Positions 45,721 through 56,871 of a stretch of 64,000 nucleotides of DNA are shown here, piece by piece. Positions within the stretch are counted from its first letter, which is position 1. Each line of letters begins with the position of its first letter. Under the pieces are notes generated by a model that worked only from the letters and a program-made list of their open reading frames with translations, did no database searches and had not been told where the DNA came from. Origin of the DNA: Cycas panzhihuaensis (taxonomy: Eukaryota > Cycadophyta); NCBI GenBank assembly GCA_023213395.1, contig CM041465.1:41237741-41301740 (forward strand). Direction: 5' to 3'. Both the position numbers and the translations under genes were made by a program.

Positions 45721-46905
45721 TGGCACTATTTGTAATTCCAAGTGATGAAGGCAAAAGTGAATAAGAATAACCACAATAAGCCTCAATATACTTAGTGGAT
45801 CTATTAATAACATTTGATAAAGTGGTCCCAATTCTTTGAAGGTATGCATGAGCAAATTGTGTTCCACCAAAAGCATCTTTAAAAGAAGTATTATTAACAT
45901 TATTTGCACCATGGCACTATTGATAACTTGGTAGTTTATTGGTGGGAGTTTTACAATTTTTGGCATAATGTCCTTTTTTATTACACCTTTGGCATACAAT
46001 TGTTTGATTTCTAGTCCAAGTATTGGGCTAGTTGGATTATCTCTGATTACTAGATCTAGGTCCAGGTTGATTATTTTGGTAGTGGCCTTGAGACTAATTT
46101 TGTTAGAGTTGAGGAGCCTATTGACTAAAAGGATGTTGTCCTTGTTATCTACCTCTCCCTCTTCCCCAGGAATTACCACCTCTACAAGAGTATTGACCTT
46201 GATTTTTGGTATAACAAAGATCTTCTTCCACTTTAAAAGCAGCATCAACTGGATTTGATATAGTGGAAAAGTTGCTATCAAAGGTCTTATTAAATTCAAT
46301 GAACTTATCAGTAAGATCCTCAAAGTTTAGGGTCTTCAAAGTGCCACTAGATTAAAGACTTCCCAATAGATTTTTGTAATATGGGATATGGAGATATGAC
46401 TGAATCAAGAAAGCCCATGTAATGCATTAAGTTTTAAAATCTTTATCAATGGCTTGCTTGATTGGACGAAGGAGATTAATTGTCTCACTTGTGTGTCCTT
46501 TCTACATTTTTAATTTGTTCATCTTCAGCACTAACTGAACAAATTATAAGTCTGATTTAGTGTCAAAGTTCTTCTTAGGAACTTTAAGAACTTTCCATGT
46601 TATATCATGTATAACTTCATCAATGAGATTATGTAAGGAATAATCAGTGACAAGTAGTATCCCTGCATGGATTTTATCATCATCAAGTTCCCATTGGCGT
46701 TTAGTTATAGCTTCAGTAGGAGCAGTTGGAGAACCTCCTCTAGAAACAGCTGAGGTAGTTGTAGTTGCAACAGATGGTGTAGGTTACAAGTGATCTCTCC
46801 ATAGACTTTCATACTTTATAGTATTTCTGACACCAGTGAATCACATATCCATTTTTCTTTCCCTTTTAGAATGTAGTTCATATTTTACTTGAACTGTGAA
46901 GACAT
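45721..46905 (-). pseudogene. gag of copia 3
   Basis: The start is taken as the ATG at 46905 (MSSQFK). Recognisable parts: Pro/Thr/Ala-rich block, KRQWELDDDKIHAGILLVTDY near 46640-46710, then open 46145-46339 with LNFEDLTDKFIEFNKTFD, VDAAFKVEEDLCYTK and a GRGRGR tail. An intact zinc knuckle, VCQRCNKKGHYAKNC, lies near 45955-46000. The knuckle and the GRGRGR tail are in a frame different from the 213-codon open frame at 45682-46323, which is an out-of-phase shadow. Confidence 0.85.
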
Positions 46906-48923
46906 GGTATCTTTTTAGAGGGGAAGAAATAAATAAGGGACTATAAAAGTGATGGTAATAAATGACCAATCACTATTTACAAATGGGAAATGTAATGAAA
47001 TAGTGTAGCAGAAGGAAGAAGAAGTGAGAATGGTTGATCAAAGATGAAGGGAGCAACTTAGAGAAATGTCACCAACACTTGTGACAAATATTAACCTGAC
47101 GTAGTAGGAATATAAGAAGCACTATGATAAAAATTAGCCACTAACACTTGTGGAAAATATTAACCTAATGCAGTAGGAATATGAGAAGCACTATGATTGT
47201 GATTACACTATGGATCACTTTTTACAAATAAGTAAGTGATCAATATACAAGATTGTAGGCCAATGTAGAAGCTGACATCATTGGGTTTACACAACTTGAA
47301 ACTCAAATGTAGGATGCGTAATCAACCTAATAGCCTATAACTTGTGTTCAACATGTAGTTAATGTTGTTGAAGGGATGCCTAGGCTTCTAGTAGAATTAA
47401 GTTGGCTTTTACCCACGATACCTGCAATTATGCTTGGTGATAAAATCCAAGTCACAATGGAGCCTAGGTACTCCCAATCCTCACTCAGTTCACCAATGAG
47501 AAGCTATATACCTCTTCTAAAGAGTGGTATGTACATACCCATATCTATAATAGATATTGGATTGGGTGTATTTTAGTTTTGTATTAAAGTTTCAGTTTTC
47601 TTGGTTGGTTATCAGGATGATTCCTGATTGAGGCACGATGGTATGACTAACCAAACCTCACCAATATTCTAGTTTAGTCTAATCCCAACTTGAAACCCAC
47701 ACCTCCTTTATGGCATGGCATTCTACCAACCAAGGTATCTCAACCTTGGTGAGTGTATGAACAGGTACAAGATGGTAGAAAATAGCATACGTGATGCGTT
47801 CCTTTTAGGAAGAGTGAAAAGATTATCGAATTACATCAAACGTATATTTAACGGAAAATATAATGCTTGCTTGGAGTGCTTGCTTGAAGTGTCTTTAGAG
47901 TTCTTGATTTGAGTGATTTTAGAGTGATGAAATGCAATGCTAATAAGTGAGTGAGGACATTGGATATTGCTCTAATCCAAGTGTTTTTTTCTCACTTTTA
48001 TAATGGGCTTTTAAGCCTTATAAAAAGAAGGAAGAAATTTTCTTCACTTTTTTTTTTTGTTAATATAAAAGAAAGTAGTCTTCACTAAATCAATAATAAC
48101 TTTCTCCCATGATGTTGAAATGGAGTTCCAGTTTTTATGATGCAAACTAGACTAAGAGATTTATCTTTAGGAAGTAGAATCAGGTCCAAATGAGTTTTGG
48201 AACATTTTTGGCAGACCCGCAAAGTTAGGAAATTATATGTTTCCAAAATTCTTACTAAAAATAACTACTATTCACTAAAACAATAATAACTTCCTCATAT
48301 GACATCCAAATTAGGTGCCAGATTTTGTGCTAGAAAGTAGACTTGGAGCCTCATCTTTGATAATTAGAATCACTTCAATTGGAGATCTGTAGAAGATTTT
48401 GCAGACCTATGAAGTTTAATAATCAAATTATATTTTTGCAGAAGTTTTAGCTTCCTAATATCTCATTAACACATGATACCATATAAAATTTCCATCATTT
48501 TTTTATCACCGGGATCCTAATATGGGGAAGATGAGAGAAAATAATGATGGATATTTTTAATGGATTTAAATTCTTTAAAAAAAGTGGGTAAAACCTCCCC
48601 TTACAATCATTCTTCTAAATGCTAGAAAACTTTCGGCAGCATTTCCCCTTACTAAATGGGCAAAAAGAGGGGAAAGAAAAAGAAGAATGAGATAGCATGA
48701 ATGGCCACCAAAGGATTGAAATCCTTGGGCCTTACGACTCCTTGTATTATGCTTCCAAACCTACAAAAGAGAAAGGGAAAGTAAATAATACAAAATATGC
48801 TATCATAATAACTTGAAAATATTTCTAAATCCACTTTCACAATCTCCTTCACCACATGGATTGTGGGGGAGAAGGAAGTGATGGCTCCATTGCAAGTGTA
48901 AGTGAGGAATATGAAGGAAGTAA
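46906..48923 (-). other. Copia 3 leader with two tandem duplications
   Basis: About 2.0 kb without recognised coding. Two duplications stand out: period 69 (47071-47139 and 47140-47205, around AACACTTGTG...AAGCACTATGAT) and period about 190 (48081-48270 and 48271-48460, each starting TTCACTAAA-CAATAATAACTT). Confidence 0.65.
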
Positions 48924-48935
48924 GCTCTGATACCA
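48924..48935 (-). other. Primer-binding site of copia 3 (perfect)
   Basis: The + strand GCTCTGATACCA is the complement of TGGTATCAGAGC. It is two bases inside the 5' LTR. Confidence 0.93.
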
Positions 48936-48937
48936 CA

Positions 48938-49224
48938 TGAAAAGAGTAGATTTATCCTTTATCTCCATGCACTAAACACAAAGGTAAACATGGGAGCAAT
49001 AAAGACTTGAAAGAAAGAAAGTAGCTCTCACAAAATAGGGAGGTAAGAATGAATCTCGTCCATTGAGCTTTTACTTTTATATTGAGACAAGGAGCATTAG
49101 AGTTAGGTGAAATGAAATTACACATAATGCACATAAAAGTGCATTTTACTTAAGTGATCTAATTTAAAGTTCACTTTTGAAATAATCAACTAATATAATG
49201 ACCTTGTGACATTAACCCTTTTCA
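48938..49224 (-). repeat. 5' LTR of copia 3 (287 bp)
   Basis: TGAAAAG to CTTTTCA edges like its partner at 41621-41918, from which it differs mainly by transitions and by lacking 11 bp near 49168. Open frames on it (48952-49134; 41635-41832 in the partner) simply reflect the shared LTR. Confidence 0.93.
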
Positions 49225-50479
49225 CCCAATAACCTCCTTTACATATGCAGTCATGAAATACACAGGCATCCTTTGAGGAGTGGCTTTAGATTTGTTGTAC
49301 GTATGCAAACCCACACCATAGATTCATCTCCACTCCACCATAACTATCTCAGGTTACCCCTCTTTAGGTGAATTTCACTAGCAACCATACTAGGGACTCG
49401 CCAATAGGAAGGCCAAGTAAATAGCCTAGCCATCCCACCCTTCTTCCTTCATAATCCAATTAGTTAAGGTATTCTAGGTTTCCATTGATGACACTCCTAC
49501 CCTTGCCTTATTTACATCATTCCATAGGTGAGTAGAAAACTCATGAATATATTACATACCATGCCATTTATGTGGTCTACCTCCTTTAGAAATCCTAGTC
49601 ACATACAACCTCATTGAATTAAATGACCAAGAGTCACTAATAGAGGGTTATCCTTTAGATTGGCCACATGACTTATATGCCTAAGATAGGCTCTAAATAG
49701 AGGCCTCATATCCATTTAAGGACCCTACCCATGGGGGAGGGAATCTATCTTATCACACTACAGAGCTACTTGAGGTCTACTTATACCCTTTACTTCCTCC
49801 CACATATATCATTAGATGAGCTCCAGATGAAGAGCCTATTCAACACCCAAAGTAGGCTTTTTACCTCTTTCCAAATCATTTTGGTCTTCAAGCAGAGCAC
49901 CCTTCTTCTTAGGACCTCAACCATACACCATCAAGTGACATGGTGGAAGTGTTGATGAAATATTTTTAGGTGGTGACTAGTTAACCCCCCTAGGGTGGCC
50001 ACACTATCTTTTATTTATATCATCCATAACCTCTATCGAAGTCCCATTGATTTTCCTTCCTATAGATATCATCTCCTCCCTTCAAGAGGTTGCACCTATA
50101 TTAATTGTTGTAGAGGTGCTTCTTCTAGTATAGAGGTCACCTAAGGAATACAAGCTCTCTATGCTGGGATATATATACCCCATCTCTAAAAACCCATTAC
50201 CAAACCAATCATAGCCCCCACACCACCACTTTCCTCTATTATCCTCCCATATCCTCATTACCTAGGGCAAAGAGGTTTAGTCTCCCCTTTTCCATAACTA
50301 TGTCATGCAGGTTTTTCCTTATTGGTTCCCTCAGGGTATACATCGCAACCCTAAGGGCATGGGAGTTCAAATCCCCTTCTCACCTATAGGGTAGATTCCC
50401 TCCACCCTTATGGGGTTGCCCCTCCTATAGGAGGCCCTTTCAGTTAGAATCCCATATCACACCCCACTTCACAACCCCC

Positions 50480-51720
50480 TTATTTGATTCCACTTTCTAG
50501 CCCTTATCAAGAGGGACAAGAATTTTTGCATGCTCTACCTTATTATGCTTTTGTCTCTCTAGTGACATAATCTCATGCTTTACCTCTTTATGTGACAAAT
50601 CCCCAAGGTGGACTGAGGGCCCCTCATCCATCCCCTTATGCTTTGTACCTATATGAAGGATTACCATCTCCTTTATATTAGTTAGAAGGCATCTCATATA
50701 CCCCTCCCAACTATCCTTCCTATTATCAAGGTCACACACCCTATTTAGCCCTCTCTTACCCACCATATATATAGAGTGGATATTCTTACTTAATCATCTA
50801 GTTGATCTATTCACACAACCAAGGGTATGGCCCTTTATTAATTATAATCAACCCTGCTATCTATAGAGGCATTATGAACTAACTTGCCTCCCCACCCTCT
50901 CAAAGTGCCTAGGTTAAACATCACTTTATCTTTATACCCCACAGATTATATCAAGGCCTTCACCATGATATGTATCGATTATTGGGTATATGGCCACACC
51001 CCAATGAAATTTTTTACTTGCACACTTCAAGGAGACACCCTAAAGTGGTTTTACTACCTTCCTACTTAATTAATTTCTATATTCCAACAACTACTTTATG
51101 TATTCGTCAATTATTTTGATGTGCCTTATCCCTTCAAAAGTGGGATTCAAGCCTTGATTTCACTAAAGCAAGGCCATGAAGAATTAAACCATGACTCTGT
51201 GCACCAATTTTATGATATTTTCCATTCCTCTAAGGCTACACTACTAGAGGAATTAAAGAGGTATACTTTTATTAACATACTACACCCTAAGGTTCATGTA
51301 GAGGTCCCCAAGATGGGGGTGACAACATGCAAGTCTACCATAGCTAAATGCTTAGCATTAGAGTTTATTAAGATCCAAGATAGTATCAAAAAGATCCCTA
51401 AGACTTTGTAATATTATGAGGTACCACCTTCCCCATGTGACCATAAGGGCTAGCAATAATAACAACCATCCATGCCTTATGTCATCATGAATGATAAGAC
51501 CTTAATCCCCTTAACATCTATTGTTCTCTCTTTTATGTGAACAATACGTGATCTAAAATTGCAATCCTCTCAACCCTTACTAGAGCCACATCAACCTCAA
51601 CCTAAATACTGATAGGCCTACCAAACTACCTAAACTTTATCACCTAAAAAGAAGAGCACCAAAGCACCTTAGGTGAAGAGGGCACATCCCCTCTTGAAAA
51701 TAAATGGTGCATAGTGCATG
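50480..51720 (+). pseudogene. gag pseudogene of the array element, unit 3
   Basis: A Pro/Tyr-rich N-terminus, then the core in one frame: PPHPLKVPRLNITLSL, DYIKAFTMICIDYWVYGH, LQGDTLKWFYYLPT (the intact K-W-F motif, near 51030-51069), then YPFKSGIQALISLKQGHEEL, HQFYDIFHSSKATLLEELKR and STIAKCLALEFIKIQ (51121-51411). It is the best preserved copy of this gag. Length of the readable core is about 180 codons. Stops occur at 51070 and 51412. Role in the family: capsid. Confidence 0.8.
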
Positions 51721-52219
51721 GGGAGTACACCCATGATGACTTAAGATGTTAGACCCAACACCTTGAGCTCATACCATCGCATGACCCTCTACTCCAAGGT
51801 ACATCTAAACCTAACTTAGAGTAACTCATGTACTAAGACCCATTCCCTAACCATGAGGAATATGACCAAACTATGCAATAACAAGGCTAATAGATAAGGA
51901 ACAAAAGAGGGTCTTAACCTCCTCCCACATACCAATAAGAGGGCAAAGAGCTTGCCAATACCTTATCCCCATTGAGCTTAATGGCTCAACTAACTACATC
52001 CTCCCAACCTAAGAATAAGATCAAGGGGATTATTCCATTGCTTTAGACCACTTAGGTATGCCTTGTTATAAGGTCTTAAGTTGCCAAGGAGATTAGAGAA
52101 GTTGCCACCTCATAACAACCACCCCATGGGGATCCTTCCCCCATAGAGATCCCCATTATCTATAAGACCATTCTTGTTCACCTAGGGTAATACTATTTTA
52201 AGAGGGCTATTCCCTAACT

Positions 52220-52778
52220 CATAGGGAAAGGGAAGGATTACTTCATCACAGAAGACCTCCACACTATGTTTATAGGTATTTCCATGATAGATGTCTTATA
52301 GAGTTTCCCTAAGTAATGAATTCTTCTCCTTAAGGCTCTTGGCTAAAAGGAGGCCCTATTCATTAAGTGGCTACCACATCACATGGTCCACTTACTATTT
52401 CCTTTGATCCATAGATATACCACCCCTTAGTGAGGGGGAGTCCCATTGGTATTATAATTTCACCATTACTATATATATCTCTAACTTCACACTGAAGAAG
52501 ACTATTACAGATAACAACTCTTTAGTTAACACCATGCCTATTTGGATGCTTGAGAAATTGGGTATCAAAGCTCTAGAGCCTATCCCTTGGAAATTCCAAG
52601 GATATGATGAGAGTAAGAAGGAACCATTAGGGATAGTGACCCTACCTCTCACTCTTAAAGACAAGACTATTCCAATTAAGATTATCATCTTAGATATAGA
52701 TGTGGACTACAACCTACTCCTTGGTTAGCCTTGGTTGGATTACATGGGGGTAGTTTTTTCTTTCTCAAAGGGGAAACC
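52220..52778 (+). pseudogene. Aspartic protease region of the array element, unit 3
   Basis: EDLHTMFIGISMIDVL (from 52250), then TITDNNSLVNTMPIWMLEKL, EPIPWKFQGYDES, GIVTLPLTLKDKTIPIKIIILDI and VDYNLLLG-stop-PWLDYMG (open 52534-52728). The family has D-N-G-S at the active site; here it is D-N-N-S. The R of RPWLD is a stop. Relative to unit 2 this copy keeps more of the frame. An LTR element cuts it at 52779. Confidence 0.8.
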
Positions 52779-53360
52779 TGTAGCATTTTGAAACATGGTC
52801 CAAACTATACCTTATGACCATTCAAATCAAAGGTCTTTGAATGAGGATTCCAATAGTTTAGACAAAAGTTAATTCTGTCATTTGTATCAAAACTTTTTAC
52901 TGTTTAAAGTTAGCCTACCAGTTTTAGAGACGTTCTAGAAGACTTTTATTTGACAAGTATTAAGAAGAATATCACCCAATCTGGCTGAATTCTAATTGAA
53001 ATATTTTGATTGTTATAAATAAGAAGTTTGGGCCACATCTCAAACCATCGTTAGAGGTTCTTTTGGTTGTTCATTTTTGGTTCTAGGGCTGTAATTAGCT
53101 CACCCATTCGAGGCTATAGTTTGGAGGGTTCCTTGCCTCAAAGAGGAAAGCTCACTTCTTCAGGAAAGACTGTATTTTGTTATAATTTCTCTCTATTTTT
53201 GGTATTATTTGATAATAAAGATTATTATTTACTTTTAAGATTCTATAATTCCTATTCCTTGTTCATTTTCTTATTGAGTAGCATCTAGTTATTATTTTTT
53301 ATGGATTATTAACTATGTTTTTTAGAAAAATCGCTATAAAAGTAGAACTAGATCACTACA
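52779..53360 (+). repeat. 5' LTR of the non-autonomous element (582 bp)
   Basis: TGTAGC at the start and CTACA at the end. Shares CTTATGACCATTCAAATCAA, AAGAATATCACC and TAGCTCACC blocks with 54883-55344. Confidence 0.9.
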
Positions 53361-53362
53361 AG

Positions 53363-53374
53363 TGGTATCAGAGC
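53363..53374 (+). other. Primer-binding site (TGGTATCAGAGC)
   Basis: Perfect, two bases after the LTR. Confidence 0.92.
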
Positions 53375-53464
53375 TTCATTTTGAAGGGAAAAGGCACAAA
53401 AAACATGAGAAGAACACTTGGAATATATAAAGCCTAAAAACAAAAATAGAGAGATTTTTTTAAT

Positions 53465-53900
53465 ATGGAGAATTATGAAAGCATGAAAAAATGGATAGAA
53501 GATTTTGAATTTACATCCAATATAAAAATAGAAAAATATTGACCATTATTAGAAATGATACTAAATGGATGAGCTTATGAGTGGTTCATTAATTGGGCTA
53601 AAGAACCTTTTCTATGGTACCAGATTTTAGAGGCACCTACCACAGCTTTTAAAGAACATAAGCAAGGTGAGGTTCAAGAAGATGAGGAAGGGCAAGAAAA
53701 ATACATTATTGATGAGGAGATCCTAGAGGTTTTACAAGTTCTAGAATGAGATCTAGCCTAGAGAAATCAATATGATGATATAGAAGACTTAGAGCATACA
53801 CAAGCAACAAAAGAGTCCCATTTCAATATTAGAGAGGAAATCCAAGGTGAAGTTACATAAGAGCAACACGAAGATAATAAGGAACAAGCAAATTTTTCTC
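53465..53900 (+). pseudogene. gag-like fragment of the non-autonomous element
   Basis: ATG at 53465: MENYESMKKWIEDFEF, then LNG-stop-AYEWFINWAKEPFLW, reminiscent of the gypsy gag 'L.G.A..WF.W' core, and an acidic Glu/Gln-rich stretch (HKQGEVQEDEEGQEKYI). Stops at several points. The assignment rests on one short motif, so it is tentative. Confidence 0.45.
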
Positions 53901-54882
53901 AACAAATTTCATGTAAGGTACCCACTGATCCTATATTTCACATACACACTTTGTTCAGTAGTTTTGCATGCCCTCTCTCTTTCCCTAATTTAATAGTAAT
54001 ACAAAAGTTTGTTCCTCCTAAACCCATAGTTAGCTATGCTCTTAATCCCCCTAACCTTAGTTTTTTCATAGTCCAAATTCTAATTTCCCTTCGTAACCCT
54101 ACTCCATCTCTTTACTCACTGACTCCTTCACCCCTTATAAACAATCCTCAATAGGACACCCTTCAACTTCAATCTATTTATTAGGTTTTATCTTTTAGTA
54201 TTATCCCTTACAAAACCCAGTTTGATCTTTTCCATACCTCTTTAATTCCATTATCAATATTATTTTTTTTTGTTAAATTCCTTCAATTATTTGAATACCA
54301 ATCCTACAAACTTATTAAAGTCTTTTTTTCATAAAGAACCTCTATCACTAATCCCCCATCCATCTTTCTCTCCTAAAAATAATTGTAGTTCAATAAAAAT
54401 TAGACAAACTTACATCTCCATCCAAGATATATTTAAAATTTTATCCTTTCTTTCTATACCTTTAAAGTTATGCTTGATCTTAGTTCATAATTCCTCCTTT
54501 TCTTTTTCCCACAATAGGCAATCATCAATCCTTGACCCTCATAATCAATTCTATTCCTAAAGCCTTCAAATATTTTTCCAAAATCCATCCCATTTAGAAA
54601 CAAAAGGTGCAAATGTAAGGTAAGACCAGGATAAGACATTTAAGATATCTCATAGGTCCTAAGATCCTTTTAATTCAAAATAAAGTGTCATAGGTACCTG
54701 GTCCTAAGAACAAACATCGACAAATTTAAGATCCTTGCTAATGTAGCCCCATAGAAGACACAAGATCGAGGGAAATATTCATGACCTAGAAGATCTAGCA
54801 AGAGTTGGTTGGAAGATTAGACTAAGATACAAGTATTTCTTAATACTTCAAGGATGAAGTATTACTTGAAGGGGAGGGGAAT
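53901..54882 (+). other. Rest of internal region, no gene assigned
   Basis: Pro/Ser/Leu/Phe-rich open pieces (53951-54154, 54270-54560) without family resemblance. The last 300 bp are purine-rich and lead to the polypurine tract. Confidence 0.5.
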
Positions 54883-55344
54883 TGTAGCATTCCAAAACTA
54901 TACCCTATGACCATTCAAATCAAAGGTCTTTGATCAAGGATTCCAATGGTTTAGACAAAAAGTAAATTCTGACATCTATATAAAAAGTTGCGATTGTTTA
55001 AAGCTAGCTTACTAGTTTTAGAGAAGTTCTGACCAACTTCTATTTGAGTAGTATTAAGAAGAATATCACCTAATCTATCCAACTTATAATTAAAGTATTT
55101 TAATCATTATAAATAGTAAGTTTAGGCTGCATCCCAAACCATTATCAAAGGTTCTTTTGGTTGTGCATTTTTGGTTCTAGAGCTATAATTAGCTCACCTA
55201 TTTGGGGCTACAGTTTGGAGGGTTCCTCACCTCGAAGAAGGAAGCTCACTTCTTCATGAAAGATTGCATCCAGTTAGTGTCTTTTATGGATTATTACCTA
55301 TATTTTGGGGAAAATTTCTATAAATGTAGAACTAGATCGCTACA
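54883..55344 (+). repeat. 3' LTR of the non-autonomous element (462 bp)
   Basis: Begins TGTAGCATT two bases after the purine tract. Matches the 5' LTR but lacks about 120 bp between GAAAGATTGCATCC and the TTTTATGGATTATT block. Confidence 0.88.
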
Positions 55345-55888
55345 TAACTCAAATTTACCATTTATTTCCTATGCCTAATTTGTGCCTAGGACTCAACTTT
55401 CTAGTAGTGTTTTGGCCTTTTTAATCACTTATTTAGCCTTTTGGTTTACTTATGCTACCCCTTTGCCTACCTCACTGAGTTTTTAGGCACTTTTAGCTCC
55501 ATTTTTATTAGCATGTTCCTCAATTATGTCATGTGATATTTCCACTCATTAGTATATCAACCTTCCATCTTCCGTTCACTTGGGTATGGGATGGTTATAC
55601 TTCTAGTTTAGGACAAGGGAACCTTTGTTGATTTCTCTTTGATACTAGTCCTAGCGGACACCTTAGTTCTCTATGGTCACTGGCCAGAGGACCTTGTTCC
55701 ATGCATGCCCCATTATTAACACTCAAGATCATCACATGACTTGCCCCTTGTATCCCATGGTTCAACCTCACAACTAGTGGTCCATGGCCTCGCATTAGTT
55801 ATATTAAAGTTTTGCTACTACAGTAACTCTCTTAGCTTCTTCATGGTTTAATATTCCTTTGTACCTACTTCACACCACTTAGACATTC

Positions 55889-56683
<795 letters not shown>

Positions 56684-56752
56684 GGTCATCACATGATTTA
56701 CCTTAGGTACCAAGAAGGTGGTGGCAGATATCCCTCCTTAAAATCATATCTC

Positions 56753-56802
<50 letters not shown>

Positions 56803-56871
56803 GAGATATGATTTTAATCAGGGATATCTGCCACCACCTTCTTGGTACCTAAGGTAAATCATGTGATGACC
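56684..56871. repeat. 188-bp near-perfect palindrome
   Basis: Left arm GGTCATCACATGATTTACC...; right arm ends ...GGTAAATCATGTGATGACC. Arms of 94 bp are reverse complements with two mismatches (CCTCC versus CCTGA-type, near 56735 and 56818). The centre at 56777/56778 lies in a symmetric TA tract with GT at 56769 and AC at 56785. No spacer. It could form a cruciform or hairpin. Unit 2 has only the right arm (30990-31050) and a 16-bp stub of the left. Confidence 0.95.

Larger units (their letters stand above)
41621..49224 (-). mobile_element. Ty1/copia retrotransposon 3, minus strand, perfect target duplication
   Basis: A 7.6-kb element read right to left: 5' LTR 48938-49224, primer site 48924-48935, leader, gag, protease, integrase, RT, RNase H, purine tract 41919-41932, 3' LTR 41621-41918. 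Flanking CCCAA at 41616-41620 and at 49225-49229 is an exact 5-bp target duplication. Empty sites are readable in units 4 (60361, AACCCAATAACC), 2 (26219) and 1 (7980). LTRs differ by about 20 substitutions and one 11-bp gap over ~287 bp, counted by eye. Coding is broken. Confidence 0.95.
49225..52778 (+). repeat. Array unit 3, internal region
   Basis: Resumes the R body with CCCAATAACCTCC, passes GGTTACCCCTCTTTAGG (49353) and CATGGGGGAGGG (49730), then carries both gag and protease. It is the only unit in the window with both. It ends where a short LTR element is inserted within the end of the protease region. Confidence 0.87.
52779..55344 (+). mobile_element. Non-autonomous LTR retrotransposon (2.6 kb) in unit 3
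   Basis: Both LTRs start TGTAGCATT and end CTACA; a perfect primer site (53363) and a purine tract (GAAGGGGAGGGGA, 54868-54880) mark a 1.5-kb internal region with at most a gag-like fragment and no RT, protease or integrase. Flanking 5-mers AAACC and TAACT are a decayed target duplication: unit 2 reads GGGGAAATTCAAATTTA at this place (28945). The 3' LTR has lost about 120 bp. It presumably depended on another element's enzymes. Confidence 0.85.

Noticed and set aside
45682-46323. 213-codon minus-strand ORF as a gene
   Set aside because: Out of phase with the gag zinc knuckle and the protease; kept only as a finding.
41635-49134. Two similar small ORFs (41635-41832 and 48952-49134) as a duplicated gene
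   Set aside because: They lie in the two LTRs of copia 3, so their similarity reflects LTR duplication.
49380-49410. Minus-strand TTGGCGAGTCCCTAGTA resembling the Arg-tRNA-type primer site of giant gypsy elements
   Set aside because: Its orientation is opposite to the gag and protease of the array unit, so it cannot prime this element. Probably coincidence.
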